Below, in pieces: positions 57,610 through 64,000 of a stretch of DNA of 64,000 nt. The translations under genes and the position numbers were made by a program. The stretch's first letter is position 1; each line of letters starts with the position of its first letter. Below the pieces are notes generated by a model. That model did not search any database and was not told the origin of the DNA. It saw only the letters and a list, made by a program, of their open reading frames with translations. Origin of the DNA: Gillisella terrae (GTDB lineage: Bacteria; Pseudomonadota; Alphaproteobacteria; Rhizobiales; Rhizobiaceae); assembly GCF_004801395.1 (NCBI RefSeq), contig NZ_SSOA01000001.1, positions 682,001 to 746,000 on the forward strand, written 5' to 3'.

Positions 57610-57938
57610 TGGCGGAGTATTGGCCCTATGTGGTAATTATCGTTGCCGGTTGGCTGGCAACCGATCTATGGCGCTGGCTGGGGGTGATTGCCGGAAACCG
57701 CCTGCAAGAAGGCTCGGAGCCTCTGTATTGGGTGAGGGCGGTGGCCACATCGCTGGTGATGGCCGTGACCGCCAAACTTATCGTTTTTCCAACCGGGGCA
57801 TTGGCCGCCTCACCTTTGTGGTTGCGGCTTGCGGCCACCGGTCTCGGTTTTGTGGCCTTCCTAGTGGCAGGGCAGCGCATCATCGTTGGTGTGACTGTCT
57901 CGCTTGCCCTGCTGGCGCTTGGATTGGCGTTTTTATAG
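57609..57938 (+). CDS. azlD: AzlD family branched-chain amino acid exporter, small subunit
   Basis: A 109-residue protein of four hydrophobic helices, partner of AzlC. Its ATG overlaps the azlC stop codon by one base (TGATG), which means coupled translation. Its last six bases overlap the end of the convergent HIT gene. Confidence 0.82.
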   Translation: MAEYWPYVVIIVAGWLATDLWRWLGVIAGNRLQEGSEPLYWVRAVATSLVMAVTAKLIVFPTGALAASPLWLRLAATGLGFVAFLVAGQRIIVGVTVSLALLALGLAFL

Positions 57939-58358
57939 AGCCGCAATGATCTTTGCGGCATTGGCCTTTAACACTTCAATATTTTCCATGCCGCCAACAT
58001 GCGGTTTCAAGGGCTGGCCTTCGTGGCGGGGAATGACGTGGAAATGCAGGTGAAACACGGTCTGGCCCGCAGCTGGCTCGTTGAATTGCGCCACATAGAC
58101 GCCATCAGCGTCAAAGGCCTCTTGCGCGGCCACAGCCATTTTTTGCACCACAGGGATCAGCTTCGCCAAAACGGAGGGATCGGCATCCAGCAGGTTGCGT
58201 GATCCTTGCTTTGGGATGACCAGCAAATGGCCGGGCGCTTGTGGCATGACGTCCATAAAAGCCAGCGTGTCATCGTCCTCATAGAGTTTGACCGATGGAA
58301 TCTCGCCCTTGATGATTTTTGCAAAGATGTTGTCCGGATCATAGGCCGAAATGCTCAT
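57933..58358 (-). CDS. HIT family protein
   Basis: A 141-residue histidine-triad nucleotide-binding protein. It shows IIKGEIPSVKLYEDDDTLAFMDVMPQAPGHLLVIPK and the triad HLHFHVIPR (HxHxHxx). Family members hydrolyse adenosine phosphoramidates or similar small nucleotide conjugates in the cytosol. Confidence 0.93.
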   Translation of the reverse strand: MSISAYDPDNIFAKIIKGEIPSVKLYEDDDTLAFMDVMPQAPGHLLVIPKQGSRNLLDADPSVLAKLIPVVQKMAVAAQEAFDADGVYVAQFNEPAAGQTVFHLHFHVIPRHEGQPLKPHVGGMENIEVLKANAAKIIAAL

Positions 58359-58414
58359 GGAGGTCTCCTCAATATCGAATCGTAATTTTTGTTTTTAGCG
58401 CAAGGCAACCGGCG

Positions 58415-59623
58415 CTAACCATCAAATTCTTCGCCATCACGCATCTGTCGCTCACCCTTTCGAAACGGGGTATGCTCGCCCAGATATTCCTGCGCATGGG
58501 CCACCTCGCGACGCTCATGCTCGAGATAATCGGCAATGGCCCGTCGCAAGCCGGGATGCGAAATATAATGGGCTGAATGGGTGGTGACGGGCTGATAGCC
58601 GCGCGCCAGCTTATGCTCGCCTTGTGCGCCTGCCTCGACTTTTTTCAAGCCTTTGGCCAAAGCGAAATCAATGGCCTGATGGTAGCACACTTCAAAATGT
58701 AAAAAGGGGTGGTCTTCGATACAGCCCCAATGGCGACCAAACAGCACCTCGGAGCCAATGAAATTGATCGCACCGGCAATGTAGCGCCCATTGCGTTTGG
58801 CCATGACCAGCAAAATATCGTCGGCCATGCGCTCGCCAATCAGCGCGTAAAACTGCCGTGTCAGATAGGGCCTGCCCCATTTGCGGCTGCCTGTGTCCAT
58901 ATAAAAAGCAAAGAACTGATCCCAGATGTCTTCAGTGAGATCTTTGCCGGTCAGCCAGTCAATGGTAATGCCGTTGTCAAGGGCTGCGCGACGTTCCTTG
59001 CGCAAGGTTTTGCGCTTGCGCGAGGCCAGTGTTTCCAAAAAGGCGTCGTGATCGGCATAGCCTTCATTGATAAAGTGAAACTGCTGATCGGTGCGCGGCA
59101 GAAAACCTGCCGCTTCAAAGCTCGTGCACTCATTGTCTGGCAAAAAGGTCACGTGGGCGGAGGATACGCCCAGTTGCTTTGCCACCTCCGCCAATCCGCT
59201 CGACAGCGCTTTATGAGCGCTTTGTGCATCAACGCCGGGTGCCACCATCAGCCGAGGGCCGGTTGCAGGTGTGAATGGAATCGATGCCTGAAGCTTGGGG
59301 TAATATCGTCCGCCGGCGCGCTCAAAGGCATCGGCCCAGCCATGGTCAAACACATATTCGCCTTGGCTGTTGTTTTTCAAATAGCAGGGCATGGCCGCCA
59401 AAAGCTGACCTGATGCACTTTCCATCAAGAGATGATGGCCCATCCAGCCGGTTTTTGCGGTGGCCGAGCCTGATTCTTCCAGGGATGAAAGATAGGCCCA
59501 GCTGTTGAACGGGTTATAGGCGGCATTTTCCGATGCCTTGCTGGCACCGGAAAGCCTGTCCCACGCAGACTGTGCAATGTCCTTGAACGACTGCTCAACC
59601 CTGATTGTGACTTCCTCGGTCAT
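58415..59623 (-). CDS. FemAB-like (PF04339-type) acetyltransferase-fold protein
   Basis: A 402-residue protein of the group annotated GNAT or 'peptidogalycan biosynthesis/recognition' (FemAB-like). Features: NPFNSWAYLSSLEESGSA near the start, FVFDHGWADAFER-like segment, RKRKTLRKERRAA and the second acetyltransferase-fold half with GRYIAGAINFIGSEVLFGRHWGC. Related proteins are probably tRNA-dependent or acyl-CoA-dependent transferases, but no activity is established. It heads toward gdpD in the same direction with 11 bases between. Confidence 0.8.
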   Translation of the reverse strand: MTEEVTIRVEQSFKDIAQSAWDRLSGASKASENAAYNPFNSWAYLSSLEESGSATAKTGWMGHHLLMESASGQLLAAMPCYLKNNSQGEYVFDHGWADAFERAGGRYYPKLQASIPFTPATGPRLMVAPGVDAQSAHKALSSGLAEVAKQLGVSSAHVTFLPDNECTSFEAAGFLPRTDQQFHFINEGYADHDAFLETLASRKRKTLRKERRAALDNGITIDWLTGKDLTEDIWDQFFAFYMDTGSRKWGRPYLTRQFYALIGERMADDILLVMAKRNGRYIAGAINFIGSEVLFGRHWGCIEDHPFLHFEVCYHQAIDFALAKGLKKVEAGAQGEHKLARGYQPVTTHSAHYISHPGLRRAIADYLEHERREVAHAQEYLGEHTPFRKGERQMRDGEEFDG

Positions 59624-59634
59624 GCGGCTCCAAC

Positions 59635-60363
59635 TTACGCAGTGACGACCGGGTCTCTGGGATCAAACCCTTCAAACGTCATCTGATCTGCATATTTATA
59701 GGTCTGCGCCCGCATGATTTCATCCCTGACAGTCCAGGTAATCACGGGAATGTTTTTCTGCCGCTGGGCTTCAATGAAGCTGTTGGGCAGATGCGCCACG
59801 CAATAGGAAATGAAATCCAATCCCAGCTGCATGGCTTCATCATGAGCAAAGAAGCTCTCGGGCTTTGTGCCTTCAGCTGTGAGGCCAACAGGATAGGGGC
59901 AGTTTTGCGCCTTTAACTCTTTGAGCAGATGGACGTCAAAGCTCATCAGGGCAACTTTTCCCTGATAGCCGTTGAGAACCTCGAGCACGTCTTCGACAAA
60001 GCCCTCGTCGTTCCCCAGCCGACCCTTGAGTTCGATGATCAGCGGCACCTGACCCTTGACCAGATCCAGCAGCTGTTTCAGCGTTGGCACCTTGTCTTTG
60101 GTGCCGCCAATCGACATCAGCTTCAACTCGGCTGCGGTGCGGTCGCGCACATCGCCAGTCATATTGCAAAGGCGCTGCATGTCGTCGTCATGAAACACCA
60201 CGGGCACACTGTCGGTGGTGTATTGCAGGTCGCACTCAATGGCAAAACCAGCTTCCACGGCACGCGCTGCCGCCGAAAGCGTGTTTTCCCAAATCAGTTT
60301 ATTCTGGTCGTGAAAGCCACGGTGGGCGACAGGAAGATCCTTGATCCAGCTGGCATCGATCAC
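59635..60363 (-). CDS. glycerophosphodiester phosphodiesterase
   Basis: A 242-residue GDPD-family TIM barrel. It has VAHRGFHDQ (catalytic His), ENTLSAAARAVEAGFAIECDLQYTTDSVPVVFHDDDMQR with the metal-binding Glu/Asp and second His, and further barrel strands IELKGRL and GLDFIS. No signal peptide, so the enzyme should be cytosolic. It overlaps the upstream ridA-like gene by four bases. Confidence 0.9.
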   Translation of the reverse strand: MIDASWIKDLPVAHRGFHDQNKLIWENTLSAAARAVEAGFAIECDLQYTTDSVPVVFHDDDMQRLCNMTGDVRDRTAAELKLMSIGGTKDKVPTLKQLLDLVKGQVPLIIELKGRLGNDEGFVEDVLEVLNGYQGKVALMSFDVHLLKELKAQNCPYPVGLTAEGTKPESFFAHDEAMQLGLDFISYCVAHLPNSFIEAQRQKNIPVITWTVRDEIMRAQTYKYADQMTFEGFDPRDPVVTA

Positions 60364-60830
60364 AGGCTGATCTCCATGATGGCATCAACTTCAACAGCAG
60401 CGTTCAGGGGCAGGGCGGCCATGCCGACGGCGGCGCGCGCGTGTTTGCCCGCCTCACCCAACACATTGGCAATCAGATTGGAGGCACCATTCATCACAAG
60501 ATGCTGATCGGTAAAGCCCGGTGCAGAAGCAATAAAGCCATTGAGCTTGATGACCTTGACGATTCGCGAAAGATCACCATCCAATGCGGCTTTGGCCTGT
60601 GCCAGAATATTGATGGCGCAAAGCTCCGCTGCGCGCTGGCCGTCTGCCAGTTCAACATCCGCACCCAGAAGACCTGTGACAGCAATTTTGCCATTCTCCA
60701 TGGGCAGTTGGCCGGAGAGATAAAGGAGATTGCCGCTGATGACGAAAGAAACATAGTTTGCGGCAGGCGTGGCCGCAACAGGCAGGGTGATGCCAAGGGT
60801 GGCGAGGCGGCTGTCAATGGTTTCGGACAT
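60360..60830 (-). CDS. RidA family protein
   Basis: A 156-residue protein of the RidA/YjgF/UK114 family of enamine/imine deaminases. Family parts: LYLSGQLPMENGKI, AINILAQAKAALDGDLSRIVKVIKLNGF and the C-terminal RAAVGMAALPLNAAVEVDAIMEI, where the critical Arg and Glu lie. Start at 60830; the frame's earlier start adds two residues. Overlaps gdpD (ATGA). Confidence 0.9.
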   Translation of the reverse strand: MSETIDSRLATLGITLPVAATPAANYVSFVISGNLLYLSGQLPMENGKIAVTGLLGADVELADGQRAAELCAINILAQAKAALDGDLSRIVKVIKLNGFIASAPGFTDQHLVMNGASNLIANVLGEAGKHARAAVGMAALPLNAAVEVDAIMEISL

Positions 60831-60896
60831 GATCAAATCCCGTATTCGACTGAAACGTGGTGATAAACGTGTATGGGAGGCGGAACTGCCTCGCTT

Positions 60897-60925
60897 TTGA
60901 CAACTCAGTTCTTATAGCATTGTAA
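60897..60925 (+). promoter_or_regulatory. probable sigma-70-type promoter of the eipB-like gene
   Basis: TTGACA (60897-60902), 17-base spacer and TTGTAA, 24 bases before the ATG. The -10 is weak. Confidence 0.45.
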
Positions 60926-60948
60926 CAGACTGCAACAGGAGATTATGC

Positions 60949-61767
60949 ATGCCGCAGGCGACCTTGGCCCTTGTTCTGGCACTTTCAGCTAACACGGCAA
61001 TGACACCTGTGAAGGTTGATCCGCACACGCAGACGATTCTTGCCCCTCACCGGGCCACCTATGATATCAGCCTGAAGAAGGCCACGGATCAATCGGGCGT
61101 CGATGATATGAGCGGGCGCATGGTCTATGAGTTTAACGGTTCGACCTGTACCGGCTATAAAACCAATTTTCGTTTTGTCACCAAGATTGAAACGGGCGAT
61201 CAGGTCAGCGTCACCGATCAGCAGATCAGAACATTTGAAAATGTCGGGGCCAGCCGTTTTGATTTTGAAAGCAAATCCTTCACCGATGACAAGCTGGACA
61301 AGGATGTCAAAGGCTTTGCCATGGGCAAGGCCAGTGGCCTGCAAGTGGAGCTGAAAGAGCCGCAGCAGCGTGAACTGCAATTGGCCAAGGCGCTTTTTCC
61401 AAGCCAGCATGTGCTTGAGATGATTGATCATGCCCGCAAGGGCAATCGGTTTTTTGAAACACGCATCTTTGATGGCACGGAAGATGGCGACAAAAGCTAT
61501 CTGACAACCACGGTGTTGGGCAAAACCGAAACTCTTGCCAAGGATAACAAAGACCCTCTGTCTGGCCATAGCTATTGGCCTGTTTCCATTGCTTATTATG
61601 AAGACAAGTCGTCTGGCGATCAGTTGCCAATTTATACCCAGTCCTTCAATCTCTATGACAATGGCATCACTCGCGATCTTACGCTGGATTACGGCGATGT
61701 GATTTTGACCGGAAACCTCACGAAGCTGGAAATGCTGCCAGCCGAAACCTGCAATGCGGAAAAATAG
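60949..61767 (+). CDS. eipB: EipB-type periplasmic envelope integrity protein (DUF1849)
   Basis: A 272-residue protein of the DUF1849 family, named EipB in Brucella, where it is a beta-spiral periplasmic protein needed for envelope integrity. Visible: signal peptide (to about residue 18, ANTA), then PHRATYDISLKKAT, GRMVYEFNGSTCTGYKTNFRF with the first conserved Cys, and C-terminal LEMLPAETCNAEK with the second; EipB has a disulfide joining these positions. AGGAG precedes the ATG. It lies before rpsB. Confidence 0.85.
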   Translation: MPQATLALVLALSANTAMTPVKVDPHTQTILAPHRATYDISLKKATDQSGVDDMSGRMVYEFNGSTCTGYKTNFRFVTKIETGDQVSVTDQQIRTFENVGASRFDFESKSFTDDKLDKDVKGFAMGKASGLQVELKEPQQRELQLAKALFPSQHVLEMIDHARKGNRFFETRIFDGTEDGDKSYLTTTVLGKTETLAKDNKDPLSGHSYWPVSIAYYEDKSSGDQLPIYTQSFNLYDNGITRDLTLDYGDVILTGNLTKLEMLPAETCNAEK

Positions 61768-61950
61768 CGTCATGCGTGGGTTTTTAGTGTCCTAGCCTTG
61801 ATTTGCTGGTCAAATCGCTATATGGCGACCGGCATTCCACACGTGAAGCATGGGATTGTTCGGGAGAAATCCGAATGGTTCCGCCCGGTGGCGTATCTGC
61901 AAAGAGCGCTGTTTGCTTCATGGGGGTTAAACCGGAAAAGGAGAAAAGGC

Positions 61951-62718
61951 ATGGCATTGCCTGATTTTAGCATGCGTCAGCTTCTGGAAGCTGGCGTTCA
62001 CTTTGGTCACCAGACTCATCGCTGGAACCCAAAGATGAAGCCGTACATCTTCGGCGATCGTAACAACATCCACATCATCGATTTGGCTCAGACAGTTCCT
62101 ATGCTGTCGCGCGCCCTTCAGGTCGTTTCCGACACTGTTGCTCGTGGTGGTCGCGTTCTGTTCGTTGGCACCAAGCGTCAGGCTTCTGATCTGATTGCTG
62201 ATGCTGCCAAGCGTTCGGCTCAGTACTACGTCAACTCCCGCTGGCTCGGCGGCATGATGACCAACTGGAAGACCATTTCCAATTCGATCCAGCGTCTGCG
62301 CAAGCTCGACGAGATCCTGAATTCGGAAGCACAGGGCTATTCCAAGAAGGAGCGCCTGAACCTTGAGCGCGAACGCGAAAAGCTTGAAAAGGCTCTTGGC
62401 GGTATCCGCGATATGGGCGGCACCCCTGACCTGATGGTAATCGTAGACACCAACAAGGAAAAGATCGCCATCGACGAAGCAAAGCGTCTGGGCATTCCAG
62501 TCGTTGCTATCATCGACTCGAACTGCGATCCTGACCTGATCGACTTCCCGATCCCAGGCAATGACGACGCATCGCGCGCCATCGCTCTGTATTGCGACCT
62601 GATTTCGCGCGCTGCCATCGATGGTATCGCTCGCCAGCAGGGCGCTTCGGGCCGTGACATCGGCGCTTCTTTCGAAGCGCCTGTTGAGCCTGCGCTCGAC
62701 GGTTCTGCCGAAGCTTAA
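61951..62718 (+). CDS. rpsB: 30S ribosomal protein S2
   Basis: A 255-residue small-subunit protein. It shows [104 protein letters not shown], all conserved in S2. The ATG at 61951 follows AAGGAG; a longer frame from 61798 adds an unconserved leader. Tightly linked with tsf, as in nearly all bacteria. Confidence 0.98.
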   Translation: MALPDFSMRQLLEAGVHFGHQTHRWNPKMKPYIFGDRNNIHIIDLAQTVPMLSRALQVVSDTVARGGRVLFVGTKRQASDLIADAAKRSAQYYVNSRWLGGMMTNWKTISNSIQRLRKLDEILNSEAQGYSKKERLNLEREREKLEKALGGIRDMGGTPDLMVIVDTNKEKIAIDEAKRLGIPVVAIIDSNCDPDLIDFPIPGNDDASRAIALYCDLISRAAIDGIARQQGASGRDIGASFEAPVEPALDGSAEA

Positions 62719-62727
62719 TGAGAAGGA

Positions 62728-62757
62728 GAGCGGGCTGTCACCAGCCCGCGCTCTTTT
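62728..62757 (+). terminator. terminator or attenuator after rpsB
   Basis: Stem GAGCGGGCTG / CAGCCCG-CTC with a 4-base loop and TTTT. Confidence 0.7.
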
Positions 62758-62826
62758 ATCCATTATGGTAAGAATATAGAACATATCCTTGATTTTATAG
62801 AGATATGATAGGTTCTACGGATTGAT

Positions 62827-62862
62827 GGGCCGCCACCTCAGCGAAACACTGTGTGGCGGCCC
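62827..62862. promoter_or_regulatory. long hairpin in the rpsB-tsf spacer
   Basis: A perfect 10-bp stem GGGCCGCCAC / GTGGCGGCCC with a 16-base loop, followed by CGCTCCTTT. It lies 170 bases ahead of tsf. With the terminator at 62728 it divides a 310-base spacer; tsf may be expressed from its own promoter or by controlled readthrough. Confidence 0.6.
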
Positions 62863-63029
62863 GCTCCTTTCGCTCAATGAGCGGATCGGCAGAGTGCATC
62901 TGCCTGATCCTTGTGATGACAGGGTTTCATCACGGTGTAACATTTCCGGGTACAAGTCGTGCCCAGTCCGGGTGCTGGTGACAGATTCTGTTGGCTGGCC
63001 CGCCCATGAACAGACACAAGAGGCAAACA

Positions 63030-63956
63030 ATGACCGAGATCACTGCTGCAATGGTGAAGCAACTGCGCGAAATGACGGGCGCAGGCATGATGGATTGCAA
63101 AAAGGCTTTGGCTGAAAACAATGGCGACATGGAAGCCTCCATTGACTGGCTCCGCGCCAAGGGCATTTCCAAGGCCGACAAGAAGTCTGGCCGTACCGCA
63201 GCCGAAGGTCTGATCGGTATTGCTGGCGCTGGCCACAAGGCTGTTGTGGTTGAAGTGAACTCCGAAACCGACTTCGTTGCCCGCAATGATTCCTTCCAGG
63301 AACTCGTTCGCGGCGTTGCCAATGTTGCGTTGACCACAGACGGTTCTGTAGACGCAATTGCTGCTGCAACCTACCCAGCAACTGGCAAGTCTGTCACCGA
63401 CACCATCAAGGACGCAATTGCCACCATCGGCGAGAACATGGCTCTGCGCCGCGCCGCCCTGCTCGAAGTTGAGCACGGCGTTGTTGCCACCTACATCCAC
63501 AACGCGGCTGGCGACGGCATCGGCAAGCTCGGCGTTCTCGTGGCTCTGAAGTCTGTTGGCGACAAGGCTGTTCTGACCTCCATCGGTCGTCAGGTTGCCA
63601 TGCACGTTGCTGCAACCAACCCGCTGGCAATCCGCGCCGAAGAAGTCGATCAGGCTGTTGCTGATCGCGAACGCGCAATCTTCATTGAACAGGCTCGTGA
63701 ATCCGGCAAGCCAGATGCAATCATCGAAAAGATGGTTGATGGCCGTATGCGCAAGTTCTTTGAAGAAGTTGCTCTTCTGTCGCAGGCTTTCGTGGTCAAC
63801 CCAGACCTGACAGTTGGTGCCGCCATCAAGGAAGCTGAAAAAGAAGCTGGCGCTGCGATCGAAGTTGTCGGCATGGCTCGTCTTCTGCTCGGCGAAGGCA
63901 TCGAGAAGGAAGAAAGCGATTTCGCAGCAGAAGTTGCTGCTGTCGCCAAGGGCTGA
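63030..63956 (+). CDS. tsf: translation elongation factor Ts
   Basis: A 308-residue guanine nucleotide exchange factor for EF-Tu. Features: [19 protein letters not shown] (N-terminal UBA-like domain), [11 protein letters not shown] with the TDFVAR core that inserts into EF-Tu, and the repeated core domain with [10 protein letters not shown]. The start at 63030 follows AGAGG; an in-frame ATG at 63006 would add eight residues. It ends 44 bases before the window edge. Confidence 0.98.
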   Translation: MTEITAAMVKQLREMTGAGMMDCKKALAENNGDMEASIDWLRAKGISKADKKSGRTAAEGLIGIAGAGHKAVVVEVNSETDFVARNDSFQELVRGVANVALTTDGSVDAIAAATYPATGKSVTDTIKDAIATIGENMALRRAALLEVEHGVVATYIHNAAGDGIGKLGVLVALKSVGDKAVLTSIGRQVAMHVAATNPLAIRAEEVDQAVADRERAIFIEQARESGKPDAIIEKMVDGRMRKFFEEVALLSQAFVVNPDLTVGAAIKEAEKEAGAAIEVVGMARLLLGEGIEKEESDFAAEVAAVAKG

Positions 63957-64000
63957 TCGGTCTTTACCGTAAGACGCTCCTATCATGGGAAAACTCAGGG

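Overview
The window is ordinary chromosomal core DNA of an alphaproteobacterium of the order Hyphomicrobiales (Rhizobiales), of the Rhizobiaceae, Brucellaceae or Phyllobacteriaceae type. The evidence is the gene content and order: tpiA-secG-pyrG, folP-folB-folK, the aapJQMP amino-acid transporter next to metC, cckA, clpS-clpA preceded by a phasin gene, an eipB-type gene before rpsB-tsf, and a very large apolipoprotein-like coiled-coil protein of the GPR/RgsE (growth pole ring) kind. I see no prophage, insertion sequence, CRISPR array, tRNA or rRNA gene.

Layout. 0-8 kb: end of an alpha/beta hydrolase gene, tpiA, secG, pyrG, a thioesterase, a cold-shock gene, a DUF6481 gene and a divergent MFS-pump/LysR-regulator pair. 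8.2-16.5 kb: the 7.4 kb growth-pole-ring gene on the minus strand, with a divergent Hpt phosphotransfer gene. 16.5-20.2 kb: a [2Fe-2S] ferredoxin gene between copies of a short two-hairpin repeat, a secreted HExxH protein and the folate genes. 20.3-24.9 kb: a secreted protein, the YcjF/YcjX membrane protein and GTPase pair, SixA phosphatase and dksA. 24.9-30 kb: a gene-poor stretch, a FliO-like protein and cckA. 30-36 kb: gph, rpiA, a DUF2059 gene, gor and class II DAHP synthase. 36-40 kb: hemerythrin and ccoNOQP around a perfect FixK/FNR box. 40-48 kb: aapJQMP, metC, a flavin monooxygenase and a CHCC zinc-finger gene. 48-54 kb: hydrolase, enoyl-CoA hydratase, cysE, DUF3126, phasin and DUF2254 genes. 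54-64 kb: clpS-clpA, azlCD, HIT, a FemAB-like protein, a phosphodiesterase, RidA, eipB, rpsB and tsf.

How the genes work together. Several products touch cell-cycle and envelope control: CckA, the Hpt protein, the growth pole ring protein, ClpS/ClpA proteolysis and the EipB-type periplasmic protein. TTAACC motifs resembling CtrA half-sites lie between the growth-pole gene and the hpt gene. A second theme is low-oxygen respiration: cbb3 oxidase and hemerythrin share an upstream region with a FixK-type site. The rest is housekeeping metabolism, translation and nutrient uptake.

The most notable non-coding content is a family of two-hairpin repeats of roughly 110 bp with at least five recognisable copies between 16.5 and 27.3 kb, plus other rhizobial-style intergenic palindromes. 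The most notable coding feature is an array of sixteen exact-length 44-residue repeats inside the growth pole ring protein. I found no clear candidate for a wholly new multi-gene system. The best leads are the repeat family, an orphan minus-strand terminator at 17.1 kb, and possible regulatory links around the polar-growth gene.
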